The position numbers were made by a program, and so were the translations under genes. Shown here one piece after another: positions 45,759-55,944 of a stretch of DNA of 55,949 nucleotides. The stretch spans positions 1-55,949 of the forward strand of contig NZ_QLAE01000032.1 in NCBI RefSeq assembly GCF_005876855.1. Direction: 5' to 3'. The stretch is from Stutzerimonas nosocomialis (GTDB taxonomy: Bacteria > Pseudomonadota > Gammaproteobacteria > Pseudomonadales > Pseudomonadaceae). Each line of letters starts with the position of its first letter. The first letter of the stretch is position 1. The notes under the pieces were generated by a model that saw only the letters and a program-made list of their open reading frames with translations, was not told where the DNA came from and did not search any database.

Positions 45759-48155
45759 ATGAGCATCGAACACGGGGCCCGACCGCTGCGGATTACCCTG
45801 ACCGCCCTGGTGGTGCTGGTGCTGGGCGGCATCATGGCGGCCGGCGGCCTCTACCTGGCGGCACTGGGTGGCTCCTGGTACTACCTGGTCGCCGGAGTCG
45901 GGTTGCTGGTGGTGGCGGGCCTGCTGTTCACCCGGCGCCGGGCGGCGCTCTGGGTGTATGCGGTGCTGCTGCTGGCGACGCTGGCCTGGACGATCTACGA
46001 GGTGCGGTTCGACTGGTGGCAACTGGCGCCGCGCATCGATCTCTGGTGCCTGCTGGGATTGTGGCTGATCCTGCCCTTCGTCAACCGCCATGTGGACGAC
46101 CGGCGCTCCTGGCGCGACGGTGCCAGCGGCCTGCTCGGCGTGGGGCTGCTCGCCGGTGTGCTGATGGCCGTCTATTCGCTGACCCAGGACTACCATTCGA
46201 TCGAGGGCCAGTTCAGCGACGCGCAGATGCAGGGCATCGGCCCGGACGGGCAGGCCGATCGTTCCGCCAACGCCTGGACGGCCTACGGCGGCTCGGACCG
46301 GGGCGACCGCTATTCGACGGCGGATTTGATTACCCCGGAGAACGTCGACAAGCTGGAAAAGGCCTGGGAGTACCACACCGGCGACCTGCCGGGCGAAGGC
46401 GATCCGGGCGAGCTGACCAACCAGGTCACGCCGCTCAAGATCGGCGACGCGCTGTACCTCTGCACCCCGCACAGTATCGCCATCGCGCTGGATGCCGACA
46501 CCGGCGAGGAGCGCTGGCGCTTCGACCCGAGCATCAACCGCAAGGCCGAGTATTACCAGCACATGACCTGCCGTGGCCTGGCCTTCCACGACGCGACCCG
46601 CTATGCCGGGGCGACGCCGACCAGCCCGCAGCCTGCCGGACGCTGCGAGCGCCGGCTGTTCCTGCCGACCAACGACGGCACCCTGATCGCCCTCGACGTG
46701 GAGGACGGCAAGCCCTGCGAGGACTTCGGCAACGCCGGGGTGGTCGACCTGAAGGTCGGGCTGGGTGACGACGCGCTGGGTGTCTACCTGCCCACCTCGC
46801 CGCCGGTGGTCACCGAAAGGCTGGTGATCGTCGGCGGTTCGATCACCGACAACGGCGCGGTGGACTCCCCGGGCGGCGTGATTCGCGCCTACGACGTGCG
46901 CAGCGGCCAATTGGTGTGGAATTTCGATCCGGGCAACCCGGACGCCACCGAGCCGCTGCCGCCGGGCGAGACCTACGTACGCAGCACGCCCAACGCCTGG
47001 ACCATCGCCACGGCCGACGAGTCGCTCGGCCTGGTCTACATCCCCACCGGCAACCAGACGCCGGACCAGTGGGGTGTGTTGCGCACGCCCGAGTCAGAGC
47101 GCTTCACGGCGACGCTGGTCGCGCTGGAGCTGGAAACCGGCCGCGTGCGCTGGGAGTTCCAGACCATCCATCACGACCTCTGGGACCGGGACCTGCCCTC
47201 GCAGCCGACCCTGGTGGATATCGACGCCCCGCAGGGCAGGGTGCCGGCGATCATCCAGCCCACCAAGCGCGGCGATCTGTACGTGCTCGACCGGCGCACC
47301 GGCGTGCCGATCGTTCCGGTCGAGGAGCGCCCGGTGCCGCAGGGCACCGTCGAGGGCGATTTCACCGCGCCGACCCAACCGGCCTCTGCCCTCAGCTACG
47401 CGCCGGACGAGCCGCTGTACGAGCGCGACATGTGGGGCGGTACCCCGCTGGACCAGATGATGTGCCGCATCCAGTTCCGCAAGCTGCGCTACGAGGGTGA
47501 CTTCACCCCGCCGTCCGAGCAGGGTTCGCTGATCTACCCCGGCAACGTCGGGACCTTCAACTGGCCCTCGGTGGCCGTCGACCCGAGCCGCCAGCTGCTG
47601 TTCGGCGCGCCCAACTACCTGGCGTTCGTCTCGCAGATGGTCAAGCGCAGCGAGGTCGATCCCGAAGAGCGCACAGGCGGCGGCGAGACCGGCCTGCAGC
47701 CGAACCTCGGCGCGCCTTACATGGTGCGGCTGAATCCCTTGCTCTCGGTGCTCGGCCTGCCATGCCAGGCGCCGCCGTGGGGCTACGTCACCGCCGTCGA
47801 CCTGCGCACCATGCAGAAGGTCTGGATGCGCAAGAACGGCACCAGCCGCGACAGCGCCCCGCTGGGCATTCCCCTGCGGGTCGGCACGCCCGCGCTGGGT
47901 GGCCCGATCGTCACGGCCGGAGGCCTGGCCTTCATGAGCGGCACCCTGGACTACTACCTGCGCGCCTACGACCTGCAGACCGGTGAGGAACTGTGGAAAG
48001 GTCGCCTGCCGGCCGGAGGCCAGGCGACGCCGATGACCTACGTGTCGGAAAGGACCGGCAAGCAGTACGTGGTGCAGATGGCTGGCGGGCATGGCTCGTT
48101 CGGTACCCAGATCGGCGATTCGGTCGTGGCCTGGACGCTGGAGGAGGAGCAGTAG
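45759..48155 (+). CDS. gcd: Membrane-bound PQQ-dependent dehydrogenase (glucose dehydrogenase type)
   Basis: A 798-residue quinoprotein of the membrane-bound glucose/quinate/shikimate dehydrogenase group, oxidising the sugar or polyol in the periplasm and passing electrons to ubiquinone. The N-terminal 145 residues form about five membrane segments (LRITLTALVVLVLGGIMAAGG, WYYLVAGVGLLVVAGLLF, LWVYAVLLLATLAWTIYEV, LLGLWLILPFVNR, GLLGVGLLAGVLMAVYSL). A beta-propeller follows with WAYGGSDRGDRYS-type start (TAYGGSDRGDRYSTADLITPENV), QTIHHDLWDRDLPSQPTLVDI and TAVDLRTMQKVWMRKNGTSRDSAPL. The length equals E. coli Gcd (796). The ATG at 45759 has AGGAGCG upstream. The substrate could be quinate or another polyol; glucose is favoured by length and layout. 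Confidence 0.9.
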   Translation: MSIEHGARPLRITLTALVVLVLGGIMAAGGLYLAALGGSWYYLVAGVGLLVVAGLLFTRRRAALWVYAVLLLATLAWTIYEVRFDWWQLAPRIDLWCLLGLWLILPFVNRHVDDRRSWRDGASGLLGVGLLAGVLMAVYSLTQDYHSIEGQFSDAQMQGIGPDGQADRSANAWTAYGGSDRGDRYSTADLITPENVDKLEKAWEYHTGDLPGEGDPGELTNQVTPLKIGDALYLCTPHSIAIALDADTGEERWRFDPSINRKAEYYQHMTCRGLAFHDATRYAGATPTSPQPAGRCERRLFLPTNDGTLIALDVEDGKPCEDFGNAGVVDLKVGLGDDALGVYLPTSPPVVTERLVIVGGSITDNGAVDSPGGVIRAYDVRSGQLVWNFDPGNPDATEPLPPGETYVRSTPNAWTIATADESLGLVYIPTGNQTPDQWGVLRTPESERFTATLVALELETGRVRWEFQTIHHDLWDRDLPSQPTLVDIDAPQGRVPAIIQPTKRGDLYVLDRRTGVPIVPVEERPVPQGTVEGDFTAPTQPASALSYAPDEPLYERDMWGGTPLDQMMCRIQFRKLRYEGDFTPPSEQGSLIYPGNVGTFNWPSVAVDPSRQLLFGAPNYLAFVSQMVKRSEVDPEERTGGGETGLQPNLGAPYMVRLNPLLSVLGLPCQAPPWGYVTAVDLRTMQKVWMRKNGTSRDSAPLGIPLRVGTPALGGPIVTAGGLAFMSGTLDYYLRAYDLQTGEELWKGRLPAGGQATPMTYVSERTGKQYVVQMAGGHGSFGTQIGDSVVAWTLEEEQ

Positions 48156-48298
48156 GCCCGGAGGCGTCGCGGTGAGTGGTGCCGTCGCCTTCAGGGCTCA
48201 TGGGCGCGGCTCGACGGCACGCCGTTCGTCGGCGCGTCACGGTTCTGTCAAGCGTGTCGCTTAACCCTTCTCGACGGGCACACGTTGGAGGGACCACC

Positions 48299-49894
48299 AT
48301 GACCGAACCGACCGTAACCGAGCAGAACCATACCGAACCGGACCCCATACGCCGCCGCCTCGTTCAAGGCCTCGGCGCGGGGCTCGCGCTGCCGGCGCTG
48401 GGCGTATCGCCCGCCATCGTCGCGGCGCCAACCGCGCGGCCCTGGATGACCGACGGCGTGCAGTCCGGCGATGTACTGGCCGATCGCGCAGTGATCTGGA
48501 GCCGCTGTGATCGGCCAGCCCGGCTGGTGGTCGAGTGGGACACCACCAGCGGGTTCGGCAATGCCCGGCGGATGGTCTCGCGACCGACCGATGAGCGCCT
48601 CGACTACACGGCGCGCCTGGACCTGCGCGGCCTGCCTTCGGACCAGTCGATCTTCTATCGCGCCTATTTCGAAGACGCCCGCGATCATGTGCGCAGCGAG
48701 CCCTGGTTGGGGCACCTGCGCACGGCGCCCAGGCGGGCGCGGGACATCCGCTTCGTCTGGGGCGGGGATACCTGCGGCCAGGGCTGGGGGATCAACCCCG
48801 ACTTCGGCGGCATGCGCATCTACGAAGCCATGCGCCAGCGCCGGCCGGACTTCTTCATCCAGAGCGGCGATGCGATCTACGCCGACGGCCCGATCCAGGC
48901 CGAGGTGACCGCCGAGGACGGGCGTCTGTGGCGCAACGTCGTCACCGAACCCAAGACGAAGGTCGCCGAGACGCTCGACGAGTTTCGCGGCAACTACCGC
49001 TACAACCTGCTCGATCACAACCTGCGCCAGTTCAATGCCGAGGTGCCGCAGATCTGGCAGTGGGACGACCACGAGGTCACCAACAACTGGTCCCCCGGCA
49101 AGGTGCTGGACGAGCGCTACCAGGTCAGAGACATCGACCTGCTGGCCCGTCGCGGTCGCCAGGCGTTTCTGGAGTACGCCCCCATGCGCCTGGAGGGGCG
49201 CGATGCCTCCGGGCGCGTCTATCGCAAGATCGCCTATGGGCCGCAGCTGGATGTGTTCGTATTGGACATGCGCACCTATCGCGGCCCCAACACCCATAAC
49301 CTTCAGCAGACGCAGGGGCCGGACACCGCGTTTCTCGGTGCCGAGCAGCTGACGTGGCTCAAGAGCGAATTGCGTCATTCGCGGGCGACATGGAAGGTCA
49401 TCGCCGCCGATATGCCCATTGGGCTGCATGTGCCCGATGGCACCGATGAAGCCGGGCGTGCGCGCTGGGAGGCGATCGCCAACGGGCAGGACGGCCCGCC
49501 GCGTGGCCGCGAGCTGGAAATCGCCGATCTGCTTGGCTTCATCCGCCGTTATCGGGTCCGCAATACCCTGTGGCTGACCGCCGACGTGCACTACTGCGCG
49601 GCGCACCACTATCACCCCAATCGCGCCGCCTTCCAGGAGTTCGATCCGTTCTGGGAGTTCGTCGCCGGGCCGCTCAACGCCGGCAGCTTCGGGCCCAATC
49701 CGCTGGATGCGACCTTCGGCCCGCAGGTGGTCTTCCAGAAAGCGCCGGCGACCGCCAACGCGTCGCCCTATGCCGGCTTCCAGTTCTTCGGAGAGGTGGA
49801 GATCGATTCGCGCAGCGGCGCCTTGAGCGTCACCCTTCGGGACATCGACGGTGCCGCGGTGTTTTCCAGGACCCTGGAACCTCAGCGCGCCTGA
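48299..49894 (+). CDS. phoD: PhoD-type alkaline phosphatase / phosphodiesterase
   Basis: A 531-residue Tat-exported metallophosphoesterase. The N-terminus has a Tat-like signal: RRRLVQGLGAGLALPALGVSPAIVAA (residues 18-44). The PhoD N-terminal beta-domain (VQSGDVLADRAVIWSRCDRPARLVVEW) and the catalytic domain follow, with FVWGGDTCGQGWGINPDFGGMRIYEAM, FIQSGDAIYADGPI, WQWDDHEVTNNWSPG and LTADVHYCAAHHYHPNR as metal-binding motifs. PhoD enzymes contain Fe/Ca centres. GGAGG lies before the ATG at 48299. It is co-directional with the PQQ dehydrogenase, 144 bases after it. A Pho-box match upstream is too weak to claim. Confidence 0.92.
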   Translation: MTEPTVTEQNHTEPDPIRRRLVQGLGAGLALPALGVSPAIVAAPTARPWMTDGVQSGDVLADRAVIWSRCDRPARLVVEWDTTSGFGNARRMVSRPTDERLDYTARLDLRGLPSDQSIFYRAYFEDARDHVRSEPWLGHLRTAPRRARDIRFVWGGDTCGQGWGINPDFGGMRIYEAMRQRRPDFFIQSGDAIYADGPIQAEVTAEDGRLWRNVVTEPKTKVAETLDEFRGNYRYNLLDHNLRQFNAEVPQIWQWDDHEVTNNWSPGKVLDERYQVRDIDLLARRGRQAFLEYAPMRLEGRDASGRVYRKIAYGPQLDVFVLDMRTYRGPNTHNLQQTQGPDTAFLGAEQLTWLKSELRHSRATWKVIAADMPIGLHVPDGTDEAGRARWEAIANGQDGPPRGRELEIADLLGFIRRYRVRNTLWLTADVHYCAAHHYHPNRAAFQEFDPFWEFVAGPLNAGSFGPNPLDATFGPQVVFQKAPATANASPYAGFQFFGEVEIDSRSGALSVTLRDIDGAAVFSRTLEPQRA

Positions 49895-49903
49895 GGACTA
49901 GCG

Positions 49904-49929
49904 CGACAGGCATCGGCAGGTGCCTGTCG
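49904..49929. terminator. Hairpin after phoD
   Basis: CGACAGGCA (49904-49912) and TGCCTGTCG (49921-49929): perfect 9-base arms with an 8-base loop, ten bases after the phoD stop. No T-run; a terminator-like stem. Confidence 0.45.
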
Positions 49930-49953
49930 TCCAGGAGAAGGTGGCCGGGTGTG

Positions 49954-49996
49954 ACCTTGCGGGCAGGCGCCGTGCTTGCACGCCTGCCCGCAAGGT
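49954..49996. repeat. 16-bp perfect inverted repeat between phoD and prfC
   Basis: ACCTTGCGGGCAGGCG (49954-49969) and CGCCTGCCCGCAAGGT (49981-49996) are perfect 16-base arms around an 11-base loop. It lies between converging genes and could act on both transcripts; the length and symmetry also fit a REP-like element. Confidence 0.65.
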
Positions 49997-50019
49997 TCGC
50001 GCCGGGCGCGGGCGACGGG

Positions 50020-51603
<1,584 letters not shown>

Positions 51604-51838
51604 GGCGGTCCCGGTATCTAAAGCGTGTCGGAAAAAGCCCGCGAGTATACGGCAAAACCCCGGGCGCCGCGGAGGTCGCCGTGTTCGTCCGACCTGACGC
51701 CAAGCGTTGCGCGCGCGAGGCCGGTGGAACCTCTTGGAGGCAAATGCCGTCGGAGAATCAAGCGGTTGCGCCTGCCAGGCGGGCCGCGCCCATCAGAACA
51801 TGCCTGCGGATCGACGCGCGGGTTCGAAGGGAGTCGTC

Positions 51839-52552
51839 ATGAGCAAGACCACCGGCAAGCTGCTCGCCGGGCTGGCAGTCCTCGTCGTGGTACTGGCGCT
51901 GCTGGTTCACTGGATCGGTGTGCAGACGCTGCGCGACACGCGCGGCGATCTGCTGTTCTACCTGCAATCGCACCTGCTGCTGGTCGGCGCCTCGATGCTG
52001 ATGGCGCTGCTGCTGGGCATTCCGGTCGGGGTGCTGCTCAGCCGGCCATTCATGGCCCGCAGCGCCGAACGCTTCATGCAGGTCTTCAACATCGGCAACA
52101 CCATTCCGCCGCTGGCGGTGCTGGCGATCGCCCTCGGGGTGCTGGGCATCGGCAACGGGCCGGCGATCTTCGCGCTGTTCCTCGCCTCGCTGCTACCCAT
52201 CGTGCGCAACACCTATGAGGGGCTGAAGAACGTCCCGGGCTCGCTGAAGGAGGCGGCCCGCGGTATCGGCATGACGCCAAGCCAGGTGCTGCTGCGGGTC
52301 GAGCTGCCCAATGCGGTGCCGATCATCGTCGGCGGCGTTCGCGTGGCGCTGGCGCTGAACGTGGGTACCGCGCCGCTGGCGTTCCTCATCGGCGCCAACA
52401 GCCTGGGCAGCCTGATCTTTCCGGCGATCGCGCTGAACAACCAGGCGTTGTTGCTGCTCGGAGCCGCCACCACGGCGTTGCTGGCGCTGTTGCTCGACGG
52501 GCTGGTCAGCCTCGGCAGCCGCCTGTGGCTCGAACGCGGCCTGGCCCGCTGA
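51839..52552 (+). CDS. Osmoprotectant-type ABC transporter permease (first)
   Basis: A 237-residue inner-membrane permease of the OpuB/OpuC/YehW-YehY type (glycine betaine, choline or similar). Six hydrophobic segments and the BPD_transp_1 EAA-like motif NVPGSLKEAARGIGMTPSQVLLRVELPNAVPIIVGGVRVALALNVGTAPLAFLIGANSLGSLIF. The ATG at 51839 follows GAAGGGAG. Its stop is 11 bases before the binding-protein start. This is the first gene of a four-gene set permease, binding protein, permease, ATPase, which resembles E. coli yehWXYZ in content but not in order. The substrate cannot be told from sequence alone. Confidence 0.9.
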   Translation: MSKTTGKLLAGLAVLVVVLALLVHWIGVQTLRDTRGDLLFYLQSHLLLVGASMLMALLLGIPVGVLLSRPFMARSAERFMQVFNIGNTIPPLAVLAIALGVLGIGNGPAIFALFLASLLPIVRNTYEGLKNVPGSLKEAARGIGMTPSQVLLRVELPNAVPIIVGGVRVALALNVGTAPLAFLIGANSLGSLIFPAIALNNQALLLLGAATTALLALLLDGLVSLGSRLWLERGLAR

Positions 52553-52563
52553 GGATGCGCGCG

Positions 52564-53457
52564 ATGAAACGATACGTACTGCTGTGCATGACAGTGTTCC
52601 TGGCGCTTGCCGGCGGGCTCGCTTGCGCCCAGGAAAAGCCGCTGATCCGCATCGGCGCCAAGGTGTTTTCCGAACAGCGCATCCTCGCCCAGATGACCGC
52701 GCAGTACCTGCAGAGCAAGGGCTATCGCACCCGCGTGGTGGCCGGGCTGGGCAGCACCGTGGCGCGCAGCGCGCAGGAAAACAACGAGCTGGACCTGAAC
52801 TGGGAATACACCGGCACCTCGCTGTTCGCCTACAACAACCAGACCGAGGTGCTTTCGCCCGAAGCCTCGCTCGCGCGCGTCCGTGAGCTGGATGGGGCCA
52901 AGGGCCTGGTCTGGCTCGAGCCGTCGCGCTTCAGCAACACCTACGCGCTGGCGGTGCCGCGCGAGGTCGCCGAACGCGACGGCGTGCGCACCATCAGCGA
53001 CCTGACGCGGGTGATCAACGCCACCGACGAGCCGCACCTGATCGCCTTCGACATCGAGTTCGCCAACCGTCCGGACGGGCTGACGCCGCTGGTCGAGCGC
53101 TACGGGCTGTCGCTGACCCGCAACGAGGTCCGGCAGATGGACCCCGGCCTGGTCTACACCGCGCTGCGCAACGCGCAGGTCTACGCGGGCCTGGTGTACA
53201 CCACCGATGGCCGGCTCGATGCCTTCGACCTGCACCTGCTCGAGGACGACCGGCAGCACTTCCCCGATTACACCGCAGCGCCCGTGGTGCGCCGCGACGT
53301 GCTCGATGCCAACCCGGAGCTGGCCGAGCTGCTGGCCTCGCTGGCCCGGTTGCTCGATGACGACACCATGCGGGCGCTCAACGCCCGGGTGGACATCGGC
53401 CACGAGACGCCCGCGGCGGTGGCGGCCGACTTTCTGCGCCAGCACGAGCTGATCTAG
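52564..53457 (+). CDS. Osmoprotectant-type ABC transporter substrate-binding protein
   Basis: A 297-residue periplasmic binding protein of the OpuAC/YehZ (OsmF) family. Signal peptide MKRYVLLCMTVFLALAGGLACA with cleavage before QEKPLIRIG. The family core follows: IRIGAKVFSEQRILAQMTAQYLQSKGYRTRVVAGLGSTVARSAQENNELDLNWEYTGTSLFAYN, and MDPGLVYTALRNAQVYAGLVYTTDGRLDAFDLHLLEDDRQHFPDYTAAPVVRRDVL. GAGG is nine bases before the ATG at 52564; one at 52555 has no site. Binding-pocket residues cannot be assigned without a structure. A 268-base gap with palindromic repeats separates it from the next gene. Confidence 0.9.
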   Translation: MKRYVLLCMTVFLALAGGLACAQEKPLIRIGAKVFSEQRILAQMTAQYLQSKGYRTRVVAGLGSTVARSAQENNELDLNWEYTGTSLFAYNNQTEVLSPEASLARVRELDGAKGLVWLEPSRFSNTYALAVPREVAERDGVRTISDLTRVINATDEPHLIAFDIEFANRPDGLTPLVERYGLSLTRNEVRQMDPGLVYTALRNAQVYAGLVYTTDGRLDAFDLHLLEDDRQHFPDYTAAPVVRRDVLDANPELAELLASLARLLDDDTMRALNARVDIGHETPAAVAADFLRQHELI

Positions 53458-53483
53458 GGGCTATTGACGATTGCGCACGGCGC

Positions 53484-53579
53484 GACGGAGCGCTTCTTTC
53501 GCGTAATCATGCAGGAGAAAAACGTGGTTGCTTTGAACGAACGACTAGCAGTGCTGCATGGCGAAAGAAGCGCTCCGTC
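53484..53579. repeat. 19-bp perfect inverted repeat with 58-base loop
   Basis: GACGGAGCGCTTCTTTCGC (53484-53502) and GCGAAAGAAGCGCTCCGTC (53561-53579) are exact reverse complements. It lies in the gap between the binding-protein and second permease genes, beside a second palindrome. Together they look like a MITE- or REP-type repetitive element. Confidence 0.8.
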
Positions 53580-53590
53580 CCTTCGGGCTG

Positions 53591-53681
53591 GGCGGCAAAT
53601 CGCGCCAGGCGGCGTCGCGGGATTTGGCAAGGGAGCGACCATCACCGGCGTCCCGCTCCTTGCCTGGCGCGATTTATCGCC
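53591..53681. repeat. Second palindromic unit in the ABC operon gap
   Basis: Arms 53591-53610 and 53662-53681 are reverse complements with two mismatches; the inner 14 bases AAATCGCGCCAGGC / GCCTGGCGCGATTT are perfect. A further imperfect inner stem (GGCAAGGGAGCG with CGCTCCTTGCC) lies between them. It belongs with the preceding 19-bp repeat as one element of about 200 bases. Confidence 0.7.
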
Positions 53682-53725
53682 GCAGCGCAGCTCGCGCCGA
53701 ACCCTCAACAGACCCTAGGAGCCCC

Positions 53726-54379
53726 ATGGACTGGTTATCGACGTTCACCTACATGGATTGGGGCCAGGTCGGCACCCTGACCCTGCAGCACATCGCCCTG
53801 GTCGGCGTGGCGGTCGGCCTGGCGATCCTCGCCGGCGTGCCGCTCGGGGTGGCGATGACGCGCTTTCCCTGGTTGTCCGGGCCGCTGCAGGGCGCCGCCA
53901 CGGTGGTACTGACGATCCCGTCCATCGCCCTGTTCGGCCTGATGCTGCCGCTGTACTCGAAGATCGGGCAGGGCCTGGGCCCGTTGCCGGCGGTCACCGC
54001 GGCCTTTCTCTATTCGCTGCTGCCGATCCTGCGCAACACCTACCTGGCGCTGACCAATGTCGAACCCGGCATTCGCGAAGCGGGGAAGGGCATCGGCATG
54101 ACCTTCTGGCAGCGCCTGCGCATGGTCGACATCCCGCTCGCCGTGCCGGTGATTCTCGCCGGCGTGCGCACGGCGGTGGTGATGAACATCGGGGTGATGA
54201 CCATCGCCGCGGTGATCGGCGCCGGGGGCCTCGGCGAACTGATCCTGACCGCCATCAGCCGCAGCGACATGGGCCAGCTCATCGTCGGGGCCATCATCGT
54301 GAGCATTCTCGCGATCATCGCCGACCTGCTGCTGCAGTGGCTGCAACGTACATTGACGCCCAAGGGGCTGCGCACCTGA
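53726..54379 (+). CDS. Osmoprotectant-type ABC transporter permease (second)
   Basis: A 217-residue permease paralogous to the first. It has about six membrane segments and the EAA-like region NVEPGIREAGKGIGMTFWQRLRMVDIPLAVPVILAGVRTAVVMNIGVMTIAAVIGAGGLGELIL. The MDWLSTFTYMDWGQVGTLTLQHI start is family-like. AGGAG lies before the ATG at 53726. A reading frame that runs upstream to 53558 lies inside the repeat element and was not used. Sixteen bases separate it from the ATPase gene. With the first permease it probably forms a heterodimer. Confidence 0.92.
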   Translation: MDWLSTFTYMDWGQVGTLTLQHIALVGVAVGLAILAGVPLGVAMTRFPWLSGPLQGAATVVLTIPSIALFGLMLPLYSKIGQGLGPLPAVTAAFLYSLLPILRNTYLALTNVEPGIREAGKGIGMTFWQRLRMVDIPLAVPVILAGVRTAVVMNIGVMTIAAVIGAGGLGELILTAISRSDMGQLIVGAIIVSILAIIADLLLQWLQRTLTPKGLRT

Positions 54380-54395
54380 GCGCCGGAGAAAACGG

Positions 54396-55553
54396 ATGAT
54401 CGAACTCGACAAGCTGACCAAGACCTTCAAGCAGAAGAACGGCAAGGACGTGACCGCGGTCGACGCCGTCAGCCTGACCGTCAACGAAGGCGAGATCTGC
54501 GTCTTTCTCGGCCCCTCCGGCTGCGGCAAGACCACCACGCTGAAGATGATCAACCGGCTGATCGAGCCGACGTCCGGGCGCGTGCTGATCAACGGCGAGG
54601 ACACGGCGGCGCTCGACGAGGTCAGCCTGCGGCGCAACATCGGTTACGTGATCCAGCAGATCGGCCTGTTCCCCAACATGACTATCGAGGAAAACATCAC
54701 CGTGGTGCCCAAGCTGCTCGGCTGGGACAAGAAGAAGTGCCACGAGCGGGCGATGGAGCTGATGAGCATGGTCCAGCTCGATCCCAAGCAGTACCTCAGG
54801 CGCTACCCGCGCGAACTCTCCGGGGGCCAGCAGCAGCGCATCGGGGTGATCCGCGCGCTGGCCGCCGATGCGCCGCTGCTGCTGATGGACGAACCCTTCG
54901 GCGCGGTCGACCCGATCAACCGCGACGCCATCCAGAACGAGTTCTTCCAGATGCAGCGGGCCTTGAACAAGACGGTGATCATGGTCAGCCACGACATCGA
55001 CGAGGCGATCAAGCTGGGTGACAAGATCGCGGTGTTCCGTGCCGGCAAGCTGGTGCAGATCGACCACCCCGACACCCTGCTGGCGCACCCGAAGGACGAG
55101 TTCATCGCCAGCTTCGTCGGCCAGGACGCGACCTTGAAGCGGCTGCTGCTGATCCGCGCCGAAGACGCCGCCGACAATGCGCCGTCGGTACAGCCCGAGT
55201 TGCCGGTGGCCGATGCACTGGAGCTGATGGAGGAATCCGATCGCCGCTACCTGGTGGTGACCGACGGAGCCAACAAGGCGCTGGGCTTCATCCGTCGCCG
55301 CGAGCTGCGCGGGCAGAGCGGCGCGATCGGGGCCTTCATCCGGCCGTTCACCGCCACCGCGGCGTTCGACGAACACCTGCGCATCCTCCTGTCGCGCATG
55401 TACCAGTTCAACAGTTCCTGGCTGCCAGTGCTCAGTGCCGACAACGATTTCCTGGGCGAAGTCACCCAGGAATCGATCGCCGATTACCTCAGCTCCGGCC
55501 GCTCGCGCGGCAAGACCACCATCGTCTCGCCGGCCGAGCAGGCCGCCGGCTGA
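54396..55553 (+). CDS. Osmoprotectant-type ABC transporter ATP-binding protein with CBS domains
   Basis: A 385-residue ATPase of the OpuBA/OpuCA/YehX type. Walker A GPSGCGKT at residues 39-46, signature LSGGQ at 141-145, Walker B LLLMDEP at 161-167 and the switch His in MVSHDIDEA. A C-terminal pair of CBS domains (about residues 250-370: QPELPVADALELMEESDRRYLVV, and FDEHLRILLSRMYQFNSSWLPVLSADNDFLGEV) is present, which in OpuA-type systems senses ionic strength. The ATG at 54396 is used; CGGAGAA precedes it. Last gene of the importer operon; a GC-rich hairpin (GGGCCG/CGGCCC, 55554-55582) follows. Confidence 0.94.
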   Translation: MIELDKLTKTFKQKNGKDVTAVDAVSLTVNEGEICVFLGPSGCGKTTTLKMINRLIEPTSGRVLINGEDTAALDEVSLRRNIGYVIQQIGLFPNMTIEENITVVPKLLGWDKKKCHERAMELMSMVQLDPKQYLRRYPRELSGGQQQRIGVIRALAADAPLLLMDEPFGAVDPINRDAIQNEFFQMQRALNKTVIMVSHDIDEAIKLGDKIAVFRAGKLVQIDHPDTLLAHPKDEFIASFVGQDATLKRLLLIRAEDAADNAPSVQPELPVADALELMEESDRRYLVVTDGANKALGFIRRRELRGQSGAIGAFIRPFTATAAFDEHLRILLSRMYQFNSSWLPVLSADNDFLGEVTQESIADYLSSGRSRGKTTIVSPAEQAAG

Positions 55554-55944
55554 GGGCCGGTATCCGCCTCCCCGGTCGGCCCATCCGGTCGGCGAGCGGC
55601 GCGTCGAATCCGGAACATCGTGACGTCATGCCTGTCGGTTAAAACAGAGGGGTGTTCGCCGCCCTGGAAAAAATGGAACGAAGCAGGATTTTTAATTGAT
55701 CTCGGCCAGCTGTGGTTCTAAAGTTCGCGCCCGAACGTCCATGCTGGAAACGATCCATCCGGCTCAAGTACTGACGACGAGAGGTTGCGGTTCTTCATCG
55801 CGCAGAAACGTGATTCTCGGCGACATGCCTTGGGAAGTAGGCGAACCAAAGTGGGGAAACTGATTAGACGTTCAGCTTTGCGATTGCTTGTGTAAGGCAC
55901 CCCCTCAAAATCCTTTGCGTGATTTGCCCACCCTGGAGACCCGC
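55554..55944. other. Gene-free stretch before a truncated gene
   Basis: About 390 bases with no convincing gene. It starts with a possible stem GGGCCG (55554-55559) / CGGCCC (55577-55582). It is richer in A and T than the coding regions, including TTTTTAATTG near 55690, so it probably holds the promoter and leader of the gene that begins at 55945. A small reading frame on the minus strand here has no gene-like features. TGACGTCA at 55621-55628 is a palindrome, probably by chance. Confidence 0.5.

Noticed and set aside
48245-48262. Possible Pho box (CTGTCAAGCGTGTCGCTT) before phoD
   Set aside because: The second half does not align to CTGTCAT at the required 11-base spacing, so PhoB control is not supported.
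53464-53718. 84-residue open frame on the plus strand in the ABC operon gap
   Set aside because: It lies inside the palindromic element, has no ribosome site and its sequence follows the repeat arms, so it is probably not a gene.
55621-55628. TGACGTCA palindrome
   Set aside because: An 8-base palindrome is expected by chance at this length and has no matching bacterial regulator I can name here.
55718-55900. 60-residue open frame on the minus strand near the window end
   Set aside because: No ribosome site, no family and no neighbour link; the region is better read as promoter and leader sequence.
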